This document shows positions 9,255 to 18,349 of a DNA stretch of 64,000 nucleotides, piece after piece (within the stretch, counting starts at the first letter, position 1; every line of letters begins with the position of its first letter). Made by a program: the position numbers and the translations under genes. Source of the stretch: Brevibacterium siliguriense (GTDB taxonomy: Bacteria > Actinomycetota > Actinomycetes > Actinomycetales > Brevibacteriaceae); NCBI RefSeq assembly GCF_900105315.1, contig NZ_LT629766.1, positions 744,001-808,000 on the forward strand, written 5' to 3'. Under the pieces are notes generated by a model. That model made no database searches. It had not been told where the DNA came from and saw nothing but the letters and a program-made list of their open reading frames with translations.

Positions 9255-9353
9255 TCGGAGCCACAGGGACGGCGGATGGGTCTGCGGCATTCGTTACTGA
9301 CCATTCACTGAAACGCCAGTGACCTTGTTGCGTGCCTGTCGTAGCATGGTGCA

Positions 9354-9857
9354 ATGACTGAGAAACCCGGATACGCCCAGCCGCAGGCTCCGACCGGAGA
9401 TGCGGACGAGCCGAAGAGCTCGAGTGCGCCGATCTACACCGCGAAGGTCGAGAACCTCGGTGGCACCTCGGGTGAGGTGCGCGTCGAAGACGGCCAGACC
9501 CTGCCCACCGCCCCGACCTCACGGGTCGAAGAGGGCAACAACCCGGAACAGTTCCTCGCCATGGCCTGGTCGACGTGCCTCGGCGAAACGCTCAAGGTCG
9601 TCCTCGCGGTCAATGAGATCGAGGCGCTTTCACGCGTGCGAGTCGAGGTCGAACTGCATAACGAACCGTCCGGAAACGGCTTCTACTTCGCTCCGAAGGC
9701 GTTCATCTCCATCGAAGGGGTCTCGGACACCGACGCCGAGAAGTACGCCGCCCGCGCCCACGCTCGCTGCCCCATCTCCAAACTGCTCATGGGCAAGGGC
9801 ACCCCGGTCGTCGAGATCGAACCGTACAAGAACCCGGACAACTTCCAGCTCAGCTGA
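9354..9857 (+). CDS. OsmC/Ohr family peroxiredoxin-like protein
   Basis: Cytoplasmic protein of 167 residues in the OsmC/Ohr superfamily, thiol peroxidases that reduce organic hydroperoxides. The two expected redox cysteines are present in AWSTCLGETL and ARCPISKLLMGKG. The first ~25 residues are a Pro/Ser-rich extension. It is divergent from the molybdopterin oxidoreductase across about 100 bp, and a hairpin terminator follows. The organic-hydroperoxide-resistance type is favoured by the ARCPISK block, but OsmC and Ohr cannot be separated with certainty here. It is the first of three OsmC-family genes within 9 kb. Confidence 0.88.
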   Translation: MTEKPGYAQPQAPTGDADEPKSSSAPIYTAKVENLGGTSGEVRVEDGQTLPTAPTSRVEEGNNPEQFLAMAWSTCLGETLKVVLAVNEIEALSRVRVEVELHNEPSGNGFYFAPKAFISIEGVSDTDAEKYAARAHARCPISKLLMGKGTPVVEIEPYKNPDNFQLS

Positions 9858-9877
9858 ATCAGCTGAGCGGAAATGGG

Positions 9878-9907
9878 GAGGCCCCAACTGTCGCTGGTCG
9901 GGGCCTC
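9878..9907 (+). terminator. Intrinsic terminator-like hairpin
   Basis: GAGGCCCC pairs with GGGGCCTC around a 14-base loop, followed by TTCC. It lies 21 bases after the OsmC stop. Confidence 0.65.
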
Positions 9908-10104
9908 TTCCGTCGGCACTTGCGCTTTGCCTGCGGGACTCCACGGCAACGTCGGCGGAGATCTGCGCCAACTGAACGGCCGCCTCGGCGAGGGGGAACG
10001 GTTCGCCCGTGAATGGCCAGCCTGCCGCTGTACCGGATTACAGTGGCTGGTAGGACGTTCGGCACCGAGCCGGGCACGGATCGACGAGACGAGCCGAGGT
10101 GGAG

Positions 10105-10791
10105 ATGAACCTGCAGGAGTTCCTGTTCCTCGCGCTCGATCTCACCGGCACCTTCGTCTTCGCAGTCTCCGGAGTGCTGCTGGCAGCGCGACGCAATTTC
10201 GACATCACCGGCGGGTTGGTGCTTGGCACGATGACGGGCATCGGCGGAGGCATGATCCGCGATGTGCTTCTCGACCGGGTGCCCAACGCCATCGGCCAAC
10301 CGATCTACCTCGCCCCGCCGGTGATTGCGACCCTGCTCATCTACATCATCGGCTCCCACATCTCCCGGGCACGGATCTGGATCGTCGCCTTCGACGCGAT
10401 GGGCCTCGGCCTCTTCAGCGTCACCGGCACGACGATCGCGCTCGCCGCCGGGACGAACTATCCGGCGGCGCTGCTCATGGGTGCGCTGACCGCGTGCGGC
10501 GGCGGACTCATGCGCGATGCCGTGGCCAGTGAGGATCCGGCGATCTTCCGCGGCACCGACCTCTACCTCATCCCCGCCCTGTTCGGCTCGGGGCTGACGA
10601 TCATCGCCGAGGTGACCGGACTGTTGGGTGCCATCGCCTCACTCATCATCGCGGCTGCCGCTTTCGGCTTCCGCATGCTCGCCTGGAAGCTGCAATGGCG
10701 GGTGCCGCAGCCGATGCGGCAATGGTCGTACCGGGACACCGGGCAACGGGTGAAGAAGAAGCTGCCATCCGTCTTCCGGAAACCGGACTGA
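10105..10791 (+). CDS. TRIC-type cation channel / UPF0126 membrane protein
   Basis: Integral membrane protein of about 228 residues with six to seven helices built from two repeated halves. Each half carries the glycine-rich signature: GTMTGIGGGMIRDVLL in the first and GALTACGGGLMRDAV in the second, diagnostic of the trimeric intracellular cation channel / YicG-YadS family. Two in-frame starts lie 6 bases apart (GTG at 10099, ATG at 10105); I use the ATG. The protein ends in a basic tail. A role in monovalent cation or glycine-linked transport is proposed for bacterial members; the exact substrate here is unknown. Confidence 0.88.
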   Translation: MNLQEFLFLALDLTGTFVFAVSGVLLAARRNFDITGGLVLGTMTGIGGGMIRDVLLDRVPNAIGQPIYLAPPVIATLLIYIIGSHISRARIWIVAFDAMGLGLFSVTGTTIALAAGTNYPAALLMGALTACGGGLMRDAVASEDPAIFRGTDLYLIPALFGSGLTIIAEVTGLLGAIASLIIAAAAFGFRMLAWKLQWRVPQPMRQWSYRDTGQRVKKKLPSVFRKPD

Positions 10792-10895
10792 GGGTGTGGC
10801 TTGTGGGATGGTGCTTGACCGGTTGAGGTCCGCGGTGTCGGATCTGAAACATCGAGACCGGTATCAGTCGCCCGTGTTTGTGCGAGGATGAAATC

Positions 10896-11801
10896 ATGAG
10901 TGAGACACCGCCCGGACCACCGCCACCGGGGCCGCTTCCGTTGCACGAGGAGGAACCGGTCCCGACGTGGACACGCGACTTTCTGCGCGTCCTGGGCCTC
11001 AACTTCGTCGGTGCGCTCTTCTTCACCTTTCTCATCTGGTTCGCCTCGACCGGGCTGATGCTGCAGCAGAATTTCGAAGTCATCGAAGCGAACGCAGTCT
11101 GGATGGGGATCTGCGCCGGAATTCTGGCCTTCTTCTTCCCATTCCTGTTCATGAAGCACAAGCGACCGGACGACGGATTCCGGCGTGAGGGCCTCATCCC
11201 GCTGGCTCTGCTCAACGTTCTCGCCTCCGCAGCGATCGGCTCTCTGGTGGCGCTGGTCTGGCCGTTCTTCCTCGGTGAGCGAGCCGTTCCCGGAACGGTT
11301 GCGGCGGAACTCAATGCCGATCCGGCGAGCTTCTTCCTCGTCCTGCTCTTCTTCATCGGCGGAATGGCGTGGAGCATGTGCCTGATGATGCCGATGATGA
11401 TCGGCGGCTACAAGGTCGCCCTGTGGCTCCTGCTGCCGTATCTCGGATTCGTCTTCCTCATCGGCTTCGCCGGTGTGAGAGTCTTCGACAATCCGCCGAG
11501 CCTGCTCACCACGCTGTTCTGGGTGGCCATTGCGCTGACCGGTCTGGCAGCATTGACAGTGCTCGCGGCACTGCGCAATGTCATCGACAAGCCGAAGGCC
11601 CGGATGACCGCGGCTGAACGCGATGTGGCCTATCAAGGGTACCTGGCGGATCGACGCCGGCGCGGACTGACGAACGAGAATCCGCTGCCGGGCATCGACG
11701 GACCCCAGCAGCCGCCGTGGCAGCCGCCTCGGCAGGGCCCGTCCTATCCGTCTCGGCAGCCTCCCTCTCCTCCGCAGACTCCCCACGGCCCGCAGCGGTG
11801 A
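10896..11801 (+). CDS. Hypothetical multi-pass membrane protein with proline-rich tail
   Basis: No family recognised with confidence. The 301 residues comprise a Pro-rich cytoplasmic N-terminus (PPGPPPPGPLPL), about six hydrophobic helices between residues 30 and 230, and a C-terminal cytoplasmic tail with a basic region (KARMTAAERDVAYQGYLADRRRR) followed by a Pro/Gln-rich end (QQPPWQPPRQGPSYP). The ATG at 10896 has GAGGATG just upstream. It is co-directional with the TRIC gene and followed by ppk2 after about 60 bp, so it may be in one transcript. Proline-rich tails like this are common in actinobacterial membrane proteins of unknown function. Confidence 0.75.
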   Translation: MSETPPGPPPPGPLPLHEEEPVPTWTRDFLRVLGLNFVGALFFTFLIWFASTGLMLQQNFEVIEANAVWMGICAGILAFFFPFLFMKHKRPDDGFRREGLIPLALLNVLASAAIGSLVALVWPFFLGERAVPGTVAAELNADPASFFLVLLFFIGGMAWSMCLMMPMMIGGYKVALWLLLPYLGFVFLIGFAGVRVFDNPPSLLTTLFWVAIALTGLAALTVLAALRNVIDKPKARMTAAERDVAYQGYLADRRRRGLTNENPLPGIDGPQQPPWQPPRQGPSYPSRQPPSPPQTPHGPQR

Positions 11802-11860
11802 ATGCTCGCAGCTGACTCGTCGGTATGGACGCGGCCTTTCCCACCTGGAAAAATGAACGC

Positions 11861-12721
11861 ATGAGTGAGCCGAGAAGCAACTGGACGACCGACCCTGCCC
11901 CACTTCTGAGCGTGGGAGAGGGATTCCGCCTCGGCGGGGTCGATCCCGATTCCACACCCGGCTACGACGGTGACAAGAAGAGCGGGAAGAGCGATCTGGC
12001 GGCGCTGTCCGCTGAACTGAGCGACCTGCAGGAACGACTCTTCGCCGCCCACCACGACGATGATTCCGGCCCTGCCGTCCTCCTCGTCCTCCAAGCCATG
12101 GACACCGCCGGCAAGGGCGGAATCGTCCGCCACGTCGTCGGAGCCGTCGATCCGCAGGGCGTTGAACTCGCCGCCTTCAAGAAGCCGACCGACGAGGAAC
12201 TCGCCCACGATTTCCTCTGGCGCATCCGCCCGCGCGTGCCCGGACCCGGCATGATCGGTGTCTTCGATCGCTCCCACTACGAGGATGTGCTCATCGGCCG
12301 CGTCCGTGAACTCGCCGACGACTCCGAGCTCGACCGCCGCTACTCGGCCATCAACGACTTCGAAGCCGAACTGGTCGCGGCCGGAGTGCGGATCATCAAG
12401 GTCATGCTCCACATCTCTCCGGACGAGCAGAGAGAACGTCTGGCCGAACGCCTTGACCGACCCGACAAGTACTGGAAGTACAACCCCGGCGACGTCGACG
12501 AACGACTTCTGTGGCCGGACTATATGGACGCCTACCAAGCCGTCTTCGACCGCACCTCCACCGAGGCGGCACCCTGGTTCGTCGTGCCGGCGAACCGGAA
12601 ATGGTACGCCAGGCTGGCCGTGCAGCGACTGCTGCTCGACACGTTGCGCGACATCGACCCACGGTGGCCGACCGCCGATTTCGACGTCGAGGTCGAGAAG
12701 AGGCGGCTCGCCGAGAGCTGA
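11861..12721 (+). CDS. ppk2: Polyphosphate kinase 2 family protein
   Basis: PPK2 enzyme of about 286 residues that uses polyphosphate to phosphorylate nucleoside mono- or diphosphates (or the reverse). The P-loop is LVLQAMDTAGKGG, with the Walker B-like FDRSHYEDVL and the lid/arm segments KYWKYNPGD and PWFVVPANRKWYAR all conserved. Two in-frame ATGs are possible (11825 and 11861), neither with a strong ribosome-binding site; I use the second. It converges on an OsmC gene with only 5 bp between stop codons. Assignment to a nucleotide-preference class is not possible by eye. Confidence 0.9.
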   Translation: MSEPRSNWTTDPAPLLSVGEGFRLGGVDPDSTPGYDGDKKSGKSDLAALSAELSDLQERLFAAHHDDDSGPAVLLVLQAMDTAGKGGIVRHVVGAVDPQGVELAAFKKPTDEELAHDFLWRIRPRVPGPGMIGVFDRSHYEDVLIGRVRELADDSELDRRYSAINDFEAELVAAGVRIIKVMLHISPDEQRERLAERLDRPDKYWKYNPGDVDERLLWPDYMDAYQAVFDRTSTEAAPWFVVPANRKWYARLAVQRLLLDTLRDIDPRWPTADFDVEVEKRRLAES

Positions 12722-12726
12722 GATTC

Positions 12727-13149
12727 TCAGTCGCGGCGGATGCTGAAGTCGACCTTCGTGGGGTGTTCGACGGTGCGCGAGACCGTGCAGTACTTGTCGT
12801 GGGAGAGCCCGACGAGGCGTTCGACGCGGGCGTCGGCCTTCCGGCCCTCCTCATCGCCGGGGAATTCGAGGTCGAAGTCGAGGTGGACGTTGTCCACACG
12901 GGAGGCTCCGTCTTCGTCGATCTTGTCCGCGGTTGCCGAGACGTCGAACTTCGTCGGTTCGGTGTGACGGCTGGTCACGGTGTCGACGTCGATCGACGAA
13001 CAGCCGGCGACCGCGGCCAAGAGCAGTTCGACGGGGGTCATGAGGCCTTCGCCGCGACCGAATTCGATGCTCGCTCCGCTCGGAGCGGTGGCGCGGTAGT
13101 GGTTTTCGGCGATTCGGGTCAGTTCGATGCTGCGGATGTCTTCACTCAT
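12727..13149 (-). CDS. OsmC family protein
   Basis: OsmC-fold protein of 140 residues. The block TPVELLLAAVAGCSSIDVDTV carries the first conserved Cys and DKYCTVSRTV the second. The short form without extensions is closest to YhfA-type OsmC proteins, proposed to act as thiol peroxidases or thiol-handling proteins. It lies tail to tail with ppk2 and directly upstream of the isochorismatase-like gene's 3' end, each separated by less than 50 bp. It is the second OsmC-family gene of the region. Confidence 0.87.
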   Translation of the reverse strand: MSEDIRSIELTRIAENHYRATAPSGASIEFGRGEGLMTPVELLLAAVAGCSSIDVDTVTSRHTEPTKFDVSATADKIDEDGASRVDNVHLDFDLEFPGDEEGRKADARVERLVGLSHDKYCTVSRTVEHPTKVDFSIRRD

Positions 13150-13192
13150 GAGTCCATGATGTCAGACTCTTGAGCTGCCGGAGCGGCAGCGA

Positions 13193-13762
13193 TCACGGTT
13201 TCGCGAAGTCGACCTCGCTCGATTCCTGCACCCGAGCCTGCCGGCCGGGACCGGATTCGAACTGCCAATACAGGTTCGTGTGGGAGACGACGTGCTCCGG
13301 CGGCGGGGCACCCCATTCGGTGAGATCCTCAGTGGTGTGGGCGTCGGTGACGAGGGTGACGTCGTAGCCGCGGGCGAATCCGCCGTGGATGGTCGAACGT
13401 ACGCAGGCATCCGACTGGGCGCCTGTGACGACGAGATGACCGACGTCCTTTTCGGCGAGCACCTCCTCGAAGTCCGTGTCCTCGAAGGTATTGCCGTGGG
13501 TCTTCTCGATGATCGATTCGCCGTCGACGGGGGAGAGCGTGTCGACGATCTGCCATTGCGGGGAATCGATCGGCAGCTCACCGGAGCTGTGCCGAACCCA
13601 GACCACCTCGGTGCCGGTGCTGCGGGCACGGTCGACGAGATCGGAAATCGTGGAGATGACGGATTCGGAGTTCCAGCTGGCCTGCATCACGCCATTCTGG
13701 ACGTCGATGACGATAAGGGCGGAGTTCGGGCGAGCGGACGACGGCGGCTGAGCTGTGGACAT
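13193..13762 (-). CDS. Isochorismatase-family cysteine hydrolase
   Basis: Cytoplasmic hydrolase of 189 residues. The catalytic triad of the family is visible: Asp20 in LIVIDVQNG, Lys87 in EKTHGNTF and Cys120 in TGAQSDACVRST, together with the cis-peptide loop before the Cys. The GYDVTLVTDAHTT segment is also typical. Such stand-alone enzymes hydrolyse amides (nicotinamide, N-carbamoyl compounds or other small substrates); the substrate cannot be named here. A gap of about 90 bp separates its start from the divergent MFS gene. The start ATG is preceded by AGGAGGATC on the minus strand. Confidence 0.9.
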   Translation of the reverse strand: MSTAQPPSSARPNSALIVIDVQNGVMQASWNSESVISTISDLVDRARSTGTEVVWVRHSSGELPIDSPQWQIVDTLSPVDGESIIEKTHGNTFEDTDFEEVLAEKDVGHLVVTGAQSDACVRSTIHGGFARGYDVTLVTDAHTTEDLTEWGAPPPEHVVSHTNLYWQFESGPGRQARVQESSEVDFAKP

Positions 13763-13856
13763 ATGATCCTCCTTGATCGAGGATCATTGTCCTCGCCTCG
13801 ATCCCAGCAGACAAGAGGTCGACGCCGGTCAGTTCCGCGGGTGTGAGAATGGGGGA

Positions 13857-15172
13857 GTGAGCGATGACCCCCAGAACTCCGGCGACGAGGCGGGCGCTGG
13901 CGGCGCAGGCGCTGGTGGAGCGTCCGGTCCGCGCCGTTTCAGCGTGCTGCGCAGTTGGAAGACCGCGCCCTACCTGATCGGGTCGGGCACGGCGATGATG
14001 GGCGACAACATCGAGCACGTCATCACCTACTGGGTGCTGTGGCAGAAGTTCGAATCCCCGGCGCTCGTCGGGTTCCAGCTCATCAGCCATTGGCTGCCGT
14101 TCCTGCTGTTGTCCGTCTATGCCGGATCCCTGGCCGAACGCTTCGACTGCCGCCGCCTCATCCAGATCGGGCAGATCATGTTCATGGTCGTGTCCCTGTG
14201 CTGGGGAATCCTCTTCCTCACCGACTCACTGCAGTTGTGGCAGGCCTGCGTGCTGCTCGTCATCCACGGCCTCGCCGGCTGTCTGTGGGGTCCGGCCGAG
14301 CAGATGATGCTCCATGACTTCGTCGATCGGAAGGAGCTGCCGAGCGCGGTCCGCCTCAATGCGACGTTCCGCAGCCTCGGCATTCTATTCGGCCCCGTCG
14401 TCGGTTCTGCACTGCTGCTCGGGTCGGCGCCACCTGGGGCATCTTCATCAACATCGTCTTCTATCTGCCGCTGACGATCTTCCTCATCCGCACCCCCTTC
14501 ACCGGTCATCTGCGCAGCGGAGGAGTGCGCACCGCGCGGACGACCCTCGTGCAGTCGCTGCGGGTGCTCATCGACGTCCGCCACAATCGCGCGATCGTCG
14601 GCATGCTGCTGTTAGCCGCGCTCGCCTCGACGACGATCGGGGCGGTGCTGCAGACGGCCATGCCGGTGTTCGGTGACATCCTCAATCCGGTCGGCGGCGA
14701 CAGCGACTTCACCTATGGCGTGCTGCTCTTCGCCATGGGTGCAGGCGGGGTGCTCGGCGGCTTCGGACTCGAGGCGACCGGGTGGATCAAGGCCGTCCCG
14801 GCCGCGGCGGCTCTGGCCGCCGCGGCGATGGGCCTCAGCGCACTGTTCTTCGCCCTGACCTCGCACCTGTGGGTGGCGGTCATCATGCTCGTCATCGCCG
14901 GAGTCTCGAAGATCACCGCCGAGTCGACGGAGATGGCGATCATCCAACTCGAAGCGCCGCCGGAGATCCGCGGCCGCGTCATCGGCTCCTATGCGACATT
15001 CGGGCCGGGGATGCAGACCTTCTCCGGAGTCACCGTGGGAGTGCTCGGCACGATCGCCACGATCCCCGGAGCTGTTATCATCGGCGGCACGGTTCTGGCC
15101 ATCGGAGCTGTGGCCATCGGCACCTACGCCGTCACAGGAAGACACAACCCCCATGCCCCAATTGCTACCTGA
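13857..15172 (+). pseudogene. MFS exporter (MFS_3/EntS-like), frameshifted
   Basis: Major-facilitator transporter of the transmembrane-secretion-effector type, about 440 residues if repaired. The N-terminal frame starts at GTG 13857 (VSDDPQN) after a GGGGGA stretch and includes IGSGTAMMGDNIEHVITYW, the first six helices and LSVYAGSLAERFDCRR. Near 14421-14428 the frame is lost; one extra base at GGGTCGGC restores the expected GATWGIFINIVFYLPL and the remaining six helices. The C-terminal frame runs to the TGA at 15170-15172. That TGA and the last two codons lie inside a palindromic repeat. The deletion could be a sequencing error; if real the transporter is inactive. Confidence 0.8.
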
Positions 15173-15222
15173 CGGGGGCGCAGCAACCTGGCGCCAGGTA
15201 TCTGGGCCGCCGTCACCTGCTT
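15163..15222 (+). repeat. 60-bp palindromic repeat, copy 1
   Basis: Inverted repeat centred on ACCTGGCGCCAGGT (15186-15199) with arms of about 30 bases, roughly 22 of which pair. It supplies the end of the MFS coding sequence, including its TGA stop, and precedes the co-directional MOSC gene. Related copies are at 16007, 18166 and 18819. Confidence 0.85.
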
Positions 15223-15239
15223 CTGCGCGGGAATTCGGT

Positions 15240-15992
15240 GTGCCATCGCTCGGGTTCGCCCACGTCAAAGGCACACGACATGAGGCCCGACCGGGAGCAG
15301 CCGTCGACGCTCACGGTCCGGTCGGCGATCGTGTGTTCTGCTTCATCGATGTCGAGCGACGGCAGGTGCTCAAGACCGTGCAGAATCCTCGGCTCATCAG
15401 CATGACCACCTCACTCGTCGACGGAACGCTGACGATCACCCTGCCCGACGGGCGCTCTGCATCTGGGGTGCCAGTCGGCTCGGGTGAGAGTCTGACCTGC
15501 TATTACTGGAAGCGACCGGTCGACCTCGAACTCACTGACGGTCCGCATTCGGCGCTCGCCTCCGCGTGGCTGGGAAAGCCGGTTCGGCTGGCCCGCGCAC
15601 GTCGTGGAGACGTGATCTACGGTGCTGGTCTGTCGATAGTCACGACCGCTTCGATGAGGGAACTCGCCGATCGGTCGGGTCACCATGAGCTGCTTGATGA
15701 GGCCGCCCGCTTTCGTGCCACCCTCGTCCTCGACACGGACGAACCCTTCATCGAAGAGACCTGGCGAGGCCGGGATGTGACGGTGAACGTGCCGGACGCC
15801 GGCGCGCTGCGTGTGCGGATCGGGGATCCGATTGCGAGGTGTGCTGTCCTCGATCTCGACCCGATCACTGGGGAGCGGGGCAGCAATCTGCTCAAGACGC
15901 TTGTCGCCAGCCGCCCGCGAAATGAGGCGGGTGAACCGTACTTCGGAGTCAATGCCGAGGTCATCGAAACCTCGGCGGCTCCGGACACCTGA
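15240..15992 (+). CDS. MOSC domain protein
   Basis: About 250 residues with an N-terminal MOSC beta-barrel (SLGFAHVKGTR to KTVQNPRL) and a C-terminal MOSC domain containing the conserved Cys in IARCAVLDLDPITGERG. MOSC proteins bind sulfur via this Cys and act in molybdenum-cofactor-linked reactions such as amidoxime reduction. I chose the GTG at 15240 because the open frame upstream runs through the palindromic repeat and the 3' end of the MFS gene and codes for no recognisable domain; the ribosome-binding site is weak. It converges on kynU, with repeat copy 2 between. It is one of two MOSC genes in the window. Confidence 0.8.
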   Translation: MPSLGFAHVKGTRHEARPGAAVDAHGPVGDRVFCFIDVERRQVLKTVQNPRLISMTTSLVDGTLTITLPDGRSASGVPVGSGESLTCYYWKRPVDLELTDGPHSALASAWLGKPVRLARARRGDVIYGAGLSIVTTASMRELADRSGHHELLDEAARFRATLVLDTDEPFIEETWRGRDVTVNVPDAGALRVRIGDPIARCAVLDLDPITGERGSNLLKTLVASRPRNEAGEPYFGVNAEVIETSAAPDT

Positions 15993-16006
15993 GCGGTCAC
16001 GTCCCA

Positions 16007-16066
16007 ACGCAGGTGACGGCGGACCGGATACCTGGCGCCAGGTTGCTGCGCCGCTGTCGGGCAGCA
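16007..16066 (+). repeat. 60-bp palindromic repeat, copy 2
   Basis: Same family, centred on ACCTGGCGCCAGGT at 16030-16043. It fills the gap between the convergent MOSC and kynU genes and ends 2 bases from the kynU stop. It could act as a bidirectional terminator. Confidence 0.85.
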
Positions 16067-16067
16067 G

Positions 16068-17381
16068 TTAGGTGACGGCGCCGCGGACCTTGTGCGCCGG
16101 GGTGTCCCAGAGGCGGTTGTCGAGGATATGGCGCAGGGCCTCGACGGTGTCCCAGACATCGGCGAAACCGATGTAGAGCGGGGTCAGTCCGAACCGCAGC
16201 ACCTCCGGCTCACGGTAGTCGCCGATGACGCCGCGGCCGATGAGCGCACTCATCACCGCGAATCCCTCAGGGTGGGTGATCGAGACCTGCGAACCGCGCT
16301 GCGCGTGCTCGCGCGGGGTCACGACTTCGACGGGATGATGTGACAGGCGCGCATCGACGAGCTCGATGAACAGATCGGACAGAGCCAGCGACTTCTCACG
16401 GATCTGTTCCATGTCCACCCGCGAGTGGATGTCGAGGCCGAGCTCCGCCACTGACATCGACAGGATTCCCTGCGTTCCGGTGAGGTATCGGCGGATACCG
16501 TTGGCTGGCCGGTAGTCCGGGGCCATATCGAAGGGCTGCGCATGCGACCACCACCCCGACAGAGGTTGGCTGAATCGGTTCTGCAGCGCCTCGGCGACCC
16601 AGATGAATGCGGGAGAACCGGGACCGCCGTTGAGGAACTTGTACGTGCAGCCAATCGCCATGTCCGCACCGGTTCCGGCCAGATCGATGGGCAGAGCACC
16701 GGCCGAATGGCACAGGTCCCAGATGACCATGGCTCCGCCGGAATGGATCGCCGAGGTGGTCGTGCCCATATCGAAGAGCCGACCCGTCCGGTAGTTCACA
16801 TGGGTGAGGACGACGAGGGCCACCTCGTCTGTCATCGTGGTCGGGAACCCTGCGGTGACTTCCTCATCGTCGACGAGGCGGACTTCGTATCCGTCACCGA
16901 GCTGCTCGGCCAATCCTTCGAGCATGTAGATATCGGAGGGAAAGTTCTCCCGCTGGGTGAGGATGACCCGTCGGTTCGGGGAGTCCTCGGCCTGCCTCTT
17001 CAGCGCGGCCGAGGCGGCCTTGAACAGATTGATCGACGTTGTGTCCGTGACGACGGTCGACCCGGCCCCGCCGCCGACGAGTCCGGCGACCTTCTCACCC
17101 AATTCCGCTGGCAGATCCCACCAGTCGGCGGTGTTCCATGACCCGATGAGGCCGGTGCCCCATTCGTCGGTGATGACTTCCTGGGCGCGCTCTGCGGCTC
17201 CCTTTGTGCGGGGGCCGAGAGAGTTCCCGTCGAGGTAGATCGTGCCTTCCGGGAGCAGGAACTCTTCGCGGCAATCACGCAGAGGATCGTTCGCATCGCG
17301 TTGTTCGCAGTCTGTGCGGGTGATTGACCTCGGGGAGCCAGTTGAGTTCGCCGAGGTGGCTGTTCGGTCAGAGGTCGTCAT
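16068..17381 (-). CDS. kynU: Kynureninase
   Basis: PLP enzyme of 437 residues cleaving L-kynurenine to anthranilate and alanine in tryptophan breakdown. The conserved blocks IYLDGNSLGP (48-57), WNTADWWDLP, TDTTSINLFK, LTQRENFPSDIYM and the cofactor-binding WDLCHSAGALP and GCTYKFLNGGPGSPAF are all present; Lys248 in TYKFLNGG is the Schiff-base lysine. I chose the ATG at 17379-17381, which has GGAAGG upstream. No other kynurenine-pathway gene (tdo, kfa) is nearby, so it stands alone. It is divergent from an OsmC gene. Confidence 0.95.
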   Translation of the reverse strand: MTTSDRTATSANSTGSPRSITRTDCEQRDANDPLRDCREEFLLPEGTIYLDGNSLGPRTKGAAERAQEVITDEWGTGLIGSWNTADWWDLPAELGEKVAGLVGGGAGSTVVTDTTSINLFKAASAALKRQAEDSPNRRVILTQRENFPSDIYMLEGLAEQLGDGYEVRLVDDEEVTAGFPTTMTDEVALVVLTHVNYRTGRLFDMGTTTSAIHSGGAMVIWDLCHSAGALPIDLAGTGADMAIGCTYKFLNGGPGSPAFIWVAEALQNRFSQPLSGWWSHAQPFDMAPDYRPANGIRRYLTGTQGILSMSVAELGLDIHSRVDMEQIREKSLALSDLFIELVDARLSHHPVEVVTPREHAQRGSQVSITHPEGFAVMSALIGRGVIGDYREPEVLRFGLTPLYIGFADVWDTVEALRHILDNRLWDTPAHKVRGAVT

Positions 17382-17596
17382 CGTCGCCTTCCGCGTGGTG
17401 AGGGAACCGGTGGGTTCGTCTGCCTTCCAGGCTACCGTGCGTCGGCTGATGACGAATTGTGTTCTGCTCATGACGCCAGACGACGGCAGCCGACGGTGGG
17501 GAGGACGCCGCCAGGCGATCGTTTCTAGTCTGAGATCAGCACCGACCCGCACGATCTCGACCACACGCTCGACCATTCGATCAGGAGACCACCCTC

Positions 17597-18157
17597 ATGA
17601 CTGCAGCCACCACCGAGTTCGACACGACCATCGCCATCAGCGACGAAGAACGCGCAACGCGACTGACCACGGCCGGAGAGGCATGGAGCGAACGACTGGC
17701 CGCCTCGGAGAAGAACGGGCAGCTGACGTTCTCGGCCTCGGGTACCGCCCGCGGTTCGGTATCCTCGGTCATCACCGCCGGCCGCCACACCTTCACTGTC
17801 GACGAACCGACCCCACTGGCCGGGGACGACGCCGCCCCGAATCCCGTCGAGTACGCCCTCGGCGCATTGATCTCCTGCCAGGTCGTCGTCTACCGCCTCT
17901 ACGCCCAGAACCTCGGACTGACCATCGACGAACTCGATGTCAGCGCTGAAGGCGACCTGGATGTGCGGGGACTCTTCGGCGCCGATGAGACCGTGCGCCC
18001 CGGATTCTCGTCCGTGCGCGTGAGCGTCAACATCGCCGGACCCGACAGCAACGAGGACTACCAGAATCTGCAGGAGACCGTGGACGCTCATTGCCCTGTC
18101 TTCGACATCTTCACCAACCCGACCTCGATCGACGTCACCGTCACGAAGACCAACTGA
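17597..18157 (+). CDS. OsmC family protein
   Basis: OsmC-fold protein of 186 residues. The first ~75 residues form an N-terminal extension and the beta domain, then NPVEYALGALISCQVVVYRLYA carries the first Cys, and the second sits in DAHCPVFDIFTNPTSI. The HCPVFDIF block is typical of OsmC proteins found next to oxidative or aromatic-degradation genes. AGGAGACC precedes the ATG. It is divergent from kynU over about 215 bp, which should hold both promoters, and palindromic repeat copy 3 follows 9 bp after the stop. It is the third OsmC-family gene in the region. Confidence 0.87.
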   Translation: MTAATTEFDTTIAISDEERATRLTTAGEAWSERLAASEKNGQLTFSASGTARGSVSSVITAGRHTFTVDEPTPLAGDDAAPNPVEYALGALISCQVVVYRLYAQNLGLTIDELDVSAEGDLDVRGLFGADETVRPGFSSVRVSVNIAGPDSNEDYQNLQETVDAHCPVFDIFTNPTSIDVTVTKTN

Positions 18158-18165
18158 CGTCCCAG

Positions 18166-18225
18166 GACTACCCGACGGCGGCTCAGCTACCTGGCGCCAG
18201 GTTGCACAGCCGCCGTCAGGTAGCA
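18166..18225 (+). repeat. 60-bp palindromic repeat, copy 3
   Basis: Same family, centred on ACCTGGCGCCAGGT at 18189-18202. The arms pair well over GACGGCGGCTC/T and the outer TACC/GGTA. It lies just downstream of the OsmC stop and upstream of the VOC gene. Confidence 0.88.
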
Positions 18226-18349
18226 ATGGGTGTTGACAGGGGGTCTGGGCGCGGTAAGAATCGAATTCCCAGCGTCCAGCCATCCGGCTGTCGTGGACCG
18301 TCCGGTGTCGCGTCTCCCGATCCGTCGCCGTCACTGCAAGGGAGCAGTC

